Below, piece by piece: positions 26,183-33,451 of a stretch of 64,000 nt of DNA (position 1 is its first letter; each line of letters starts with the position of its first letter). Where the stretch lies: the NCBI RefSeq assembly GCF_900107795.1, contig NZ_FNRL01000005.1, positions 63,821-127,820 on the forward strand, read 5' to 3'. A model generated the notes under the pieces. It saw only the letters and a program-made list of their open reading frames with translations, had not been told where the DNA came from and made no database searches. The translations under genes were made by a program, and so were the position numbers. The DNA is from Chitinophaga terrae (ex Kim and Jung 2007). Lineage in GTDB: Bacteria; Bacteroidota; Bacteroidia; Chitinophagales; Chitinophagaceae.

Positions 26183-27448
26183 TCAAATGGAAGATAAACG
26201 AATACTTACTGCATTTTTATGAGCGTCCAATCCTTCGGCGGCGGCCATGGCCTCAATAGTGGCTCCTATTTGCTGCAAACCGGAAGGAGAGATCTGTTGA
26301 AAGGTAATCTTTTTAACAAAACTATCTAAAGATACGCCACTATATGCTCTTGCATAGCCATTGGTCGGCAATGTATGATTCGTTCCGGAAGCATAGTCGC
26401 CGGCGCTTTCGGGAGTGAAATTGCCGATGAAAACGGAACCGGCGTCGGTTACCTTCTCCGCTATCTCCGCCGCCTTATCGCAAGCCAGGATGAGATGTTC
26501 CGGTGCGTAGGCATTCAGCAGCTCCACCGCGGTATCGGTATCAGACACGAGGATCATTTTACTGTTTTCCAGCGCGCCGGTAGCGATGTCTTTACGCGGC
26601 AGCCGGGCCAGTTGAGCTTCCAAAGCATTGGTAACATTGGCGATCACCTGTTCGCTGGTTGTAACCAGCAGCACCTGGCTGTCGGGGCCGTGCTCGGCCT
26701 GTGAGAGCAGGTCGGCAGCTACGAAATCAGGTATGCAGGAATCGTCTGCCAGTACAGCGACTTCAGACGGACCAGCAGGCATGTCGATAGCCAGGCCGCT
26801 TTTGTTGACAAGCTGTTTGGCGCAGGTAACGTACTGGTTGCCGGGGCCGAATATTTTATAGACCTGCGGAACGGTTTCTGTTCCGTACGCCATTGCGCCG
26901 ATCGCCTGTACGCCGCCGATCGTGAATACCTTGTCAATGCCTACCAGTTGAGCGGTGTATAAGATAGCCGGGTGCAGGGATGGAGTGCATAACACGATCT
27001 CTTTACAGCCAGCCAGTTTAGCAGGAATACCCAGCATCAGGATGGTAGAGAATAAAGGAGCCGATCCCCCGGGGATATAAAGCCCTACTTTCTGGATGGC
27101 TACTGATTTCCGCCAGCATTCCACTCCCGGCATTGTTTCAATGACCTTCGATTGTTCTTTCTGGGCGCTGTGGAAAGCGGAGATATTTTTTGCCGCCTGC
27201 TGTATAGCTGCTTTCAGCGCAGGGTCCAATGCCGCTGCGGCTTCCTCAAAAGCAGTTGCAGGAACTCGTATATCTGTTAACGTTACCTTGTCGAAAGCGG
27301 CTGCAAATTTCCTGATCGCTGCATCGCCATCTTTCTTCACTTCTTCCAGGATAGCCGCTACCTTCGCTTCCAGGGTAGACGTATCCATCACCGGCCGTTG
27401 CAGCAGCGTGTTCCAGGAAGAGCTATCGGGATATCTGATTACTTGCAT
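26183..27448 (-). CDS. hisD: Histidinol dehydrogenase
   Basis: 421 residues, zinc-dependent NAD enzyme doing the last two histidine oxidations. Recognisable parts are VGLYIPGGSAPLFSTILM, the family signature SQAEHGPDSQ, NAYAPEHLIL and GDYASGTNHTLPTNGYARAYSGVS. Length is typical. It lies 12 bases after hisG. Confidence 0.97.
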   Translation of the reverse strand: MQVIRYPDSSSWNTLLQRPVMDTSTLEAKVAAILEEVKKDGDAAIRKFAAAFDKVTLTDIRVPATAFEEAAAALDPALKAAIQQAAKNISAFHSAQKEQSKVIETMPGVECWRKSVAIQKVGLYIPGGSAPLFSTILMLGIPAKLAGCKEIVLCTPSLHPAILYTAQLVGIDKVFTIGGVQAIGAMAYGTETVPQVYKIFGPGNQYVTCAKQLVNKSGLAIDMPAGPSEVAVLADDSCIPDFVAADLLSQAEHGPDSQVLLVTTSEQVIANVTNALEAQLARLPRKDIATGALENSKMILVSDTDTAVELLNAYAPEHLILACDKAAEIAEKVTDAGSVFIGNFTPESAGDYASGTNHTLPTNGYARAYSGVSLDSFVKKITFQQISPSGLQQIGATIEAMAAAEGLDAHKNAVSIRLSSI

Positions 27449-27460
27449 GATAGTTTCTTT

Positions 27461-28315
27461 TTAGATCACCATTTTTTCGATTGGCACTACCAGGATACCT
27501 TCTGCGCCGGCGGCTTTCAGGCTTTCGATGATGTCCCAGAATTCGTTTTCACTTAATACGGAGTGTACAGAGCTCCATCCCGCTTCCGCCAATGGCAGCA
27601 CGGTAGGACTTTTCATGCCGGGCAATAAACTGATGATCTCATTCAGTTTATCGTTCGGTGCATTGAGGAGGATATACTTGGTATTCTTTGCTTTCTTTAC
27701 AGCCTGGATACGGAACAGTAATTTATCGAGCAGCTGTTGTTGCGCTGGTTGCAGGTTATGGTTGGCAGCCAGTACAGCTTCTGATTTCAGTACGGTTTCA
27801 ACCTCTTTGAGCCCGTTCATGAACAGGGTAGAACCGCTGCTCACCAGGTCGCAGATCGCGTCCGCCAGGCCAATACCCGGGGCTATTTCCACAGATCCGC
27901 TGATCTCATGTATTTCGGCAGTGATGCCGTTGCTTTCCAGGAAGTCTGCCACGATCACCGGGTAGCTGGTAGCGATCCTTTTATTTTGCAGGTCCTGTAC
28001 TCCGGTGTAATCGAACGACTTCTCCACAGCCATAGAGAGGCGGCATTTACCGAATCCCAGTTTTTGTACGATGTTGACCTGCTTTTGTTTTTCCAGTACA
28101 ACGTTTTCACCCACAATACCAATATCGGCTACTCCATCCTCAATGTATTGAGGAATATCATCGTCGCGCAGGAAAAATACTTCCAATGGGAAATTACTGG
28201 CTTCTGTCTTCAGCTTGTTAACGCCATTGTTGATGTCGATGCCGCATTCTTTCAGCAGTTTGATAGAATCTTCGTGGAGGCGGCCAGATTTCTGGATTGC
28301 GATTTTAAGTTTCAT
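27461..28315 (-). CDS. hisG: ATP phosphoribosyltransferase (long form)
   Basis: 284 residues, long HisG with a C-terminal regulatory domain (about 210-284) that normally gives histidine feedback inhibition without HisZ. KLKIAIQKSGRLHEDS and DIGIVGENV belong to the catalytic half, and DLVSSGSTLFMNGL is near the PRPP site. It is the first enzyme of the pathway and first gene of the supra-operon; the ATG lies just beyond the T-run of the his attenuator. Confidence 0.97.
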   Translation of the reverse strand: MKLKIAIQKSGRLHEDSIKLLKECGIDINNGVNKLKTEASNFPLEVFFLRDDDIPQYIEDGVADIGIVGENVVLEKQKQVNIVQKLGFGKCRLSMAVEKSFDYTGVQDLQNKRIATSYPVIVADFLESNGITAEIHEISGSVEIAPGIGLADAICDLVSSGSTLFMNGLKEVETVLKSEAVLAANHNLQPAQQQLLDKLLFRIQAVKKAKNTKYILLNAPNDKLNEIISLLPGMKSPTVLPLAEAGWSSVHSVLSENEFWDIIESLKAAGAEGILVVPIEKMVI

Positions 28316-28320
28316 CCCGG

Positions 28321-28413
28321 ATAAAATAAAAAGGGCTTACCTCTTCGGTAAGCCCTCGTTGATGATGTAATATGATGAATTCACAAATCATCCCCTGCCT
28401 ACCGTTTCGGTAA
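28321..28413 (-). promoter_or_regulatory. his attenuator (terminator/antiterminator)
   Basis: The terminator is a perfect 10-base-pair stem 28332-28341 / 28347-28356 (AGGGCTTACC with GGTAAGCCCT on the minus strand) followed by TTTTTATTTT. The antiterminator pairs CGGTAGGC (28397-28404) with GCTTACCG (28346-28353), all eight positions with one wobble. A hairpin TACCG-AAA-CGGTA (28400-28412) at the end of the leader frame competes for the same strand. A ribosome held on the His codons just upstream would cover the first TTACCG and favour antitermination. Confidence 0.88.
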
Positions 28414-28452
28414 GATATGATGGTGATGATGTATGTGGATGTTGATGATCAT
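28399..28452 (-). CDS. hisL: his leader peptide
   Basis: A 17-codon frame reading MIINIHIHHHHHILPKR, stop TAG. It has six His codons, five of them consecutive, immediately before the competing hairpins and hisG. This is the classical composition of a his leader. The start lies about 12 bases downstream of a strong promoter, so the mRNA has an extremely short 5-prime end. Confidence 0.9.
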   Translation of the reverse strand: MIINIHIHHHHHILPKR

Positions 28453-28464
28453 AATTTTCGTGTG

Positions 28465-28494
28465 CAAAAATACTAAGTAAAATGATAAAACAAA
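28465..28494 (-). promoter_or_regulatory. Promoter of the his leader and hisG operon
   Basis: On the minus strand TTTG (28491-28494), 18 bases, then a perfect -7 TATTTTTG (28465-28472). Both elements match the Bacteroidota primary-sigma consensus. It is placed correctly for a transcript starting a few bases before the his leader ATG. Confidence 0.78.
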
Positions 28495-28687
28495 GCTTTT
28501 TTATCAAATCTTCAATAAATATCTCCTAATGTTATCATTTGTTTAAAAAATGTAAAAATCCAAAAAATATCCCCTGCGCTGCTTTTAGCAGTTCCCGGGC
28601 TAAGCGACTGACACTTCATTCCTTGCCACTGCAGTCTTTGGCGCCGGCTTTTTTCTTTTGTAAATAATGTGTTAACGGGCTTTTCAA

Positions 28688-28725
28688 ACTAATATTTTTA
28701 GCTTTATTTTGCTAATAATATTAGT
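28688..28725. promoter_or_regulatory. Long palindrome upstream of the umuD-like gene
   Basis: Arms ACTAATATTTTTAGC (28688-28702) and GCTAATAATATTAGT (28711-28725) match at 14 of 15 positions as an inverted repeat around an eight-base AT spacer. It ends 21 bases before the umuD ATG. Size and position suit an operator for an SOS-type repressor, but no repressor can be assigned. Confidence 0.6.
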
Positions 28726-28746
28726 ATTCACAAAAATCATAGTAAC

Positions 28747-29166
28747 ATGGAAGCATTGAAGTTGAGTGAGTTGGATGTAACCCTGCCATTCTTTGATACC
28801 AGTATACCTGCCGGTTACCCCACTCCTGCCCTCGATTACCAGGAAGATGAAATAGATCTCTCCCGCATTTTGCAGCCCAATCCCAGCAATACCTTCATTA
28901 TAAAGGTAAAGGGCGACAGCATGATAGGCGCTAATATTCCCGACGGTTGCCTGGCCGTGGTAGACAGGTCCATACGCCCAAACACCGGCGATATCGTCGT
29001 GGCGGCGCTGGACGGTGATTTTACAGTAAAACGATTAGTAAAAGCCGGGCGCAGCTGGATATTGCATCCGGAAAATGAGTTTTATAAACCGATAGCGATC
29101 ACTGAAGAAACAGACTTCCAGGTTTGGGGAGTGGTAACCGCCGTAATTGTAGATATCCGTAAATAA
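28747..29166 (+). CDS. umuD: UmuD-like S24 self-cleaving protein
   Basis: 139 residues, the length of UmuD. The probable self-cleavage site is A22-G23 in SIPAGYP, the nucleophile is S58 in KGDSMIGANI, and the general base is K95 in FTVKRLV; the spacing is almost that of E. coli UmuD (24/25, 60, 97). It would be cleaved on RecA filaments and support error-prone synthesis. No umuC follows: the next genes are an unknown protein and an SRAP protein, so the polymerase partner must lie elsewhere. Confidence 0.92.
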   Translation: MEALKLSELDVTLPFFDTSIPAGYPTPALDYQEDEIDLSRILQPNPSNTFIIKVKGDSMIGANIPDGCLAVVDRSIRPNTGDIVVAALDGDFTVKRLVKAGRSWILHPENEFYKPIAITEETDFQVWGVVTAVIVDIRK

Positions 29167-29188
29167 CAGACCTGAGAATCACTGAACA

Positions 29189-29683
29189 ATGGAGCAACCT
29201 TTAGCACTATTAACAGAGGCTTTGTTAAAAGCTATGTTAGAAAATGGCTTTACATTATTTGTAAGGCAAAGCTATCCCGCGGGAAGAAACAGTAACGATG
29301 AGCATATTAAAGAAGCATTACTGGTAACGCCTTATACCAATATAGGGGAAGCCAATTTACATTTCCAGCATATCCGGTTCGATAAGAGGAAGTATATTTA
29401 TCAAACCCATCATGCCGAGGAAGTAGAGAAATTATACCATGCCGCCCGTCAACCTGCCGGTTATAAAATATACATAGCCGTTATCCAGGATTCTACAACT
29501 GCTATTATACAGCAGCTATTGCCTATGATCCATAAATATGTGGTACAAAGAACTAAATGGGGAGAAACAGCACTGGGAAGGGTGAGAGCAGGATTGCTGC
29601 TGCAGTATGGAGAATTGTATGTTACACTGCACTATGTGCATCAGGAAATAAGAGTACCTTTATCGGAGTTAGATAACCTTTAA
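29189..29683 (+). CDS. Unknown protein in the umuD-SRAP operon
   Basis: 164 residues I do not recognise. It is soluble, with no signal peptide or membrane segment. The N-terminal half is mixed alpha/beta (EALLKAMLENGFTLFVRQSYPAG), and the C-terminal half has IYIAVIQDSTTAIIQQLLP and LGRVRAGLLLQYGELYVTLHYVH. It starts 22 bases after the umuD-like gene and ends four bases before the SRAP gene, so it is in the same operon and may have a DNA-damage role. That is inferred from context only. Confidence 0.8.
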   Translation: MEQPLALLTEALLKAMLENGFTLFVRQSYPAGRNSNDEHIKEALLVTPYTNIGEANLHFQHIRFDKRKYIYQTHHAEEVEKLYHAARQPAGYKIYIAVIQDSTTAIIQQLLPMIHKYVVQRTKWGETALGRVRAGLLLQYGELYVTLHYVHQEIRVPLSELDNL

Positions 29684-29687
29684 CAGT

Positions 29688-30443
29688 ATGTGTTACGACA
29701 TCGCCTTTACCGCCAACATAGAAAGTATTTACCAGTATTTACCACAGTTGAAACGCGAAGGGAACCTGGACATAAATTTCAGTCCTACCTGGCATAAGAT
29801 CGGTATGTCTTTTCCCCAATGGCCTGTAATTACCTTCCAGGATGGATTGCAGCTAAATAAATTCACATGGGGGCCTATTCCTAAAATGCTGGACACTGTA
29901 GAAAAAGTAAAAAAACAACGACAGCTCTTTCTAAATGCCCGTAGTGAAAAAGTGCAGGAACCCGGCACTTTGTGGCATGCCATCCGGCATCAGCGTTGCC
30001 TGGTGCCTGCAACCGGCTTTTTCGAATACCGGCAGATACCCGGATGGAAAAACAAGGTAGCATATTACATCAAATCCAAGGAACAGGATATCTTCTTTGT
30101 TGCCGGTTTATGGGCGCTTTCCAACTCCTGGGATGCAGATAAACCTGAACGTATCCCAACCTTCACCATACTTACCCGCAAGGCTAATGCTGTAATGGCG
30201 CAGATACATAATGGCGGGGATAATGCAGGCAGGATGCCTATGATGCTTTCCAACGAACTGGCTGAAAAGTGGGTAGATCCCAGGTTAAATGATGAAGATA
30301 TCAAGGCGATCCTTCAATACGAATTTCCTTCCCAGTTACTGGATTTCTGGCCGGTTAATTCTGTCAGGAAAGTGAAGCCCGACGATGAAAGTGTGATCGC
30401 GCCGGCGGTGTATGAGGGGCTGCCGGGATTACAACTGGTTTGA
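29688..30443 (+). CDS. SRAP (SOS response-associated, HMCES/YedK) protein
   Basis: 251 residues beginning MCYDIAF; removal of Met exposes Cys2, which in this family forms a covalent link to abasic sites in single-stranded DNA. Other conserved parts are NARSEKV, CLVPATGFFEYRQ (catalytic Glu), and TRKANAVMAQIHN with the catalytic His, then RMPMML. It protects abasic sites at stalled forks. Its place behind a UmuD-like gene fits the known SOS association of the family. Confidence 0.95.
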   Translation: MCYDIAFTANIESIYQYLPQLKREGNLDINFSPTWHKIGMSFPQWPVITFQDGLQLNKFTWGPIPKMLDTVEKVKKQRQLFLNARSEKVQEPGTLWHAIRHQRCLVPATGFFEYRQIPGWKNKVAYYIKSKEQDIFFVAGLWALSNSWDADKPERIPTFTILTRKANAVMAQIHNGGDNAGRMPMMLSNELAEKWVDPRLNDEDIKAILQYEFPSQLLDFWPVNSVRKVKPDDESVIAPAVYEGLPGLQLV

Positions 30444-30469
30444 TGTTTTAGATATTTCTCATTTTACCA

Positions 30470-30535
30470 TTCAAATGAAAACATTATTTTCATTTGAAAA
30501 TTTTTTTTTCAAATGAAAATAAATATCTATTTTTG
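30470..30535 (+). promoter_or_regulatory. Three 19-base-spaced operators and -7 box for the toxin-antitoxin pair
   Basis: The core TTCAnnTGAA occurs at 30470-30479, 30489-30498 and 30508-30517, exactly 19 bases apart, with flanking T/A runs. A perfect -7 TATTTTTG follows at 30528-30535; the expected -33 position has only TTTT. This is the usual layout of autoregulated antitoxin operators. About 100 bases of untranslated leader would separate the start site from the toxin ATG. Confidence 0.7.
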
Positions 30536-30642
30536 TAAAGAGCAAAAACACAGTTGCTCTATAAAAACGTCTGTGGTAAACCGGAGTTTGATTTGAAACT
30601 ATATAGCTGTGACAAAAACTAACTATTTAAAACCTAGGATAG

Positions 30643-30951
30643 ATGAGAATTATATCCATGCCTCCAATCTATGCATTTGAGGCAAAGCATCCGGTTGCAG
30701 CTACGTCGTTAAATGACTGGTGCAAAAAAATCAAACAAGCTAAGTGCCGTAATTTTAATGAATTAAAAAAAGAAGTTTCGGGCTCTGTCGATTATGTGGA
30801 TAAAGACTTATACGTTTTTAATATTGGCGGCAATAACTTTAGGATAGTAGCAGGTATTCATTTTAATACCCAGCTAGTTTACATTAGGGCGGTCCTAACA
30901 CATAAGGAGTATGATATACACAACAAAAATGGAACCTTGCTCAATTTATAA
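30643..30951 (+). CDS. higB: HigB-like toxin (mRNA interferase)
   Basis: 102 residues of the HigB/RelE-like superfamily (HigB_toxin type). Typical features are the SLNDWCKKIKQAKCRNFNELKKE helix region, then DLYVFNIGGNNFRIVAGIHFNTQLVYIRAVLTHKEYD with basic and His residues of the RNase site near the end. It precedes its antitoxin, the order usual for higBA. An alternative start is the ATG five codons in. Confidence 0.88.
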   Translation: MRIISMPPIYAFEAKHPVAATSLNDWCKKIKQAKCRNFNELKKEVSGSVDYVDKDLYVFNIGGNNFRIVAGIHFNTQLVYIRAVLTHKEYDIHNKNGTLLNL

Positions 30952-30969
30952 CAAGGACAATTGTATTAT

Positions 30970-31335
30970 ATGAAAATTAAAACTAAACAGGATTACTTTA
31001 CAGCGATGGCAGAAATTGAAGGGCTTTACCAAAAAGGCTTTTCAAAGCTAAACAGCACTGAGGAAAAAAGATTAAGCCTGTTAGCTGAAGCAGTGGAAGT
31101 CTGGGAATCTATACATTATCCTATGCCTATAAATCCTCGCTTTCCGGAGATAATTGAATATTTATTGAATAGTAAGCATATGTCTCAATCGGACCTAGCT
31201 GAGGAATTAAATATTTCGAAAGGTTTTCTAAACCAACTTCTACACGGAAGTAAATCTCCCAATACAGAGGTTCTAAAAACAATTCATACAAAATTCCAGA
31301 TCGATGGTAATTTACTTTTAGAGAGCCTAATATAA
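30970..31335 (+). CDS. higA: HigA-like antitoxin
   Basis: 121 residues from the ATG at 30970; a TTG three codons earlier is less likely. The N-terminal half is a helical toxin-binding region. The C-terminal half is an Xre-type helix-turn-helix, MSQSDLAEELNISKGFLNQLLHG followed by SPNTEVLKTIHTKF. It should neutralise HigB and bind the TTCAnnTGAA operators upstream of the operon. Confidence 0.88.
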   Translation: MKIKTKQDYFTAMAEIEGLYQKGFSKLNSTEEKRLSLLAEAVEVWESIHYPMPINPRFPEIIEYLLNSKHMSQSDLAEELNISKGFLNQLLHGSKSPNTEVLKTIHTKFQIDGNLLLESLI

Positions 31336-31364
31336 TTCACATATTAAGCTCTCTAAAAAGAAAA

Positions 31365-32393
31365 CTATTTATAGATCTCCACTACTATCTTTCCATCTTT
31401 AGTAACTGAACCTCTATACATCCCTTCTGTATTAAACGGCATCGCCATATTTCCATTCTTATCCAGGGCGATCAATCCGCCGTCTCCCCCCATATTACCC
31501 ACTTTAGTGATCACTTCCCTGGCCGCCTGCTGAACTGGCAGCCCTTTATACTCCATCAGGGCAGAGAGGTCGTAAGCTACTACATTGCGGATATAATATT
31601 CGCCCCATCCGGTGCAGGAAACAGCTACCGTCTGGTTATTGGCATAAGTACCCGCTCCTATGATGGGGGAATCCCCTATCCTGCCAAACTTCTTATCTGT
31701 CATGCCGCCTGTACTGGTAGCCGCAGCCAGGTTACCTTGCTTGTCTAACGCTACCGCACCTACGGTGCCAAACTTATTGTCCCGGTTTTTGATGCCCAGC
31801 TTTCCAGGAGCAACAGCCGCATTAGACTGTATCTTTTTCAGAGAATCATCTTTCAACGCCTGCTGCAGGCTTCTCCATCTCATTTCGGTCCGGAAATAAG
31901 AAGGGTCCACAATTTCCAGCCCGGCTTCCCTGGCGAATTTATCTGCGCCTGGTCCAACCATCATCACATGTTCCGATTTTTCCATTACCGCTCTTGCTGC
32001 GGTAATAGGGTTCCGTACAATGGTCACTCCAGCAACGGCGCCGGCTGCACGGGTTTTGCCGTCCATAATCGCAGCGTCCATTTCGTTCCTGCCGTCGTGG
32101 GTAAATACAGCTCCTTTACCTGCATTGAACAGGGAATCGTCTTCCAGTACTTTTACTGCGGCAGTAACAGCGTCCAGGCTGGTACCGCCAGTGCTCAATA
32201 TTTTATAACCTGCCTGTAAAGCCCTGGTTATCCCCGCCCTGTAAGCAGCTTCCTGTGCCGGGCTCATATTCTTTTTCAGGATAGTTCCCGCACCTCCATG
32301 TACTACCATCACGTAAGATCCTTGCTGGGCAAATGCCGGCATAAAACCCAGGAACAAGAAAATGATCAATGAGCAAAAACCTAAACCTTTCAT
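31365..32393 (-). CDS. Exported isoaspartyl peptidase / L-asparaginase (Ntn hydrolase)
   Basis: 342 residues with signal peptide (IIFLFLGFMPAFAQ). Plant-type asparaginase family: VVHGGAGTI at the start, and the autoprocessing site G209-T210 in NKFGTVGAVALD, where T210 becomes the N-terminal nucleophile. STGGMTDKKFGRIGDSPIIGAGTYA follows. Family members hydrolyse beta-aspartyl dipeptides. It is the last gene of the SusC-SusD-cyanophycinase operon, where it could split beta-Asp-Arg, the product of cyanophycinase, into Asp and Arg in the periplasm. Confidence 0.93.
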   Translation of the reverse strand: MKGLGFCSLIIFLFLGFMPAFAQQGSYVMVVHGGAGTILKKNMSPAQEAAYRAGITRALQAGYKILSTGGTSLDAVTAAVKVLEDDSLFNAGKGAVFTHDGRNEMDAAIMDGKTRAAGAVAGVTIVRNPITAARAVMEKSEHVMMVGPGADKFAREAGLEIVDPSYFRTEMRWRSLQQALKDDSLKKIQSNAAVAPGKLGIKNRDNKFGTVGAVALDKQGNLAAATSTGGMTDKKFGRIGDSPIIGAGTYANNQTVAVSCTGWGEYYIRNVVAYDLSALMEYKGLPVQQAAREVITKVGNMGGDGGLIALDKNGNMAMPFNTEGMYRGSVTKDGKIVVEIYK

Positions 32394-32405
32394 ATCCGAT
32401 AAATT

Positions 32406-33443
32406 TTATAACGCTTGTTTCTTTTTTAACTGCCCGTTTTCTACCCACCACCAATACCAGGCGCCACCTGATGCTTTTGCCGGGTCGAAATCGGCTACCG
32501 AAAAGGTACCGCTACCTGTATCACTCCCCTGTATTTCATATACCTTGATAGCTGCTCCTCCATGGTTCCATTCCAAAGGTCGGTTCTTTTCGCAAGATTC
32601 AGGACCTTTTGTACTATCGGTTTGCAGGAAGATCGCCTTGCTCGCACCATATACGGTAGCCATGCCGTTTTCATCAATACATACCGCTGTTTTCTCGTCG
32701 GGTGCAATGCCTTTGGGATATATGCCCGCATCTTTAACAATACGGCTCATAAAAGTTACATGACGCCCTTCCCTATGTCTTTTCAGGTAATGCTGATCAC
32801 TGATCACATCTTTCAGGTATGGCGCGTGCAGGAAATCGTTGTTATACAAGGTCACCAGGGAATCGAAAGGATTGGCCAGCACAGAATCCGAAACGGCGCT
32901 GCCGCCTTCCCCGCTGTAATACCATCCGGTCAGTACTGCACAACCTGCGCTGGTACCGCCTACAGGCGCTTTCTTTTCCTGCAGCAGGTAATTGATAGCG
33001 TCGTTTACTTTTGTACCTCTCCATTGGTTCATATACCTCGACTGGTCGCCTCCTGCAATGAACAACATTTCCGCATTCCTGATAATATACGCCACGGTAT
33101 CATTATTGGCCAGTTCCCGGCTGGTGATATTCAACGTTTCCACTGAATTTACCTTACCCAGCGAATCGATCTCCACATTGTATCCTCCGTTGCCTGAAGC
33201 CGTAAGCACTACTACATCTCCTCCCCCGCTCCTGTTTATCATCCATTGAAAAGCACTGTTCACATTTCCTCCTCCACCTATCAATACCACTCCTCCTTTT
33301 ACCGGCGTGTTAACGTTAGCCGTGTCTCCAACCAACCCGATGGAGGCAGGGCGGCCAGGTACGGTAACCTGTTTCTCCGGCTGCTGACACGATGCCATAG
33401 CTATAAGCAGCAGCATCCCTGCTGTTAGCATACTTTTTCTCAT
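32406..33443 (-). CDS. Cyanophycinase-like S51 peptidase, lipoprotein
   Basis: 345 residues with a lipoprotein signal (lipid Cys at 19, MASCQQ). The S51 fold shows GGVVLIGGGGN, the substrate loop FIAGGDQSRYMNQW, and the nucleophile S165 in GGTSAGCAV, matching the GTSAG of cyanophycinase. These enzymes cut the Asp-Arg storage polymer cyanophycin to beta-Asp-Arg. Lipidation and its place eight bases after susD suggest action at the cell surface or outer membrane. Related substrates, such as other beta-aspartyl peptides, cannot be excluded. Confidence 0.9.
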   Translation of the reverse strand: MRKSMLTAGMLLLIAMASCQQPEKQVTVPGRPASIGLVGDTANVNTPVKGGVVLIGGGGNVNSAFQWMINRSGGGDVVVLTASGNGGYNVEIDSLGKVNSVETLNITSRELANNDTVAYIIRNAEMLFIAGGDQSRYMNQWRGTKVNDAINYLLQEKKAPVGGTSAGCAVLTGWYYSGEGGSAVSDSVLANPFDSLVTLYNNDFLHAPYLKDVISDQHYLKRHREGRHVTFMSRIVKDAGIYPKGIAPDEKTAVCIDENGMATVYGASKAIFLQTDSTKGPESCEKNRPLEWNHGGAAIKVYEIQGSDTGSGTFSVADFDPAKASGGAWYWWWVENGQLKKKQAL

Positions 33444-33451
33444 AAGTGTTC

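Noticed and set aside
28321..28452. Riboswitch or T-box upstream of hisG
   Set aside because: The His-codon run in a short open frame with competing hairpins explains the region fully; no T-box sequence or known aptamer motif is seen.
28747..30443. Classical umuDC operon
   Set aside because: No Y-family polymerase gene follows; the downstream genes are an unknown protein and an SRAP protein.
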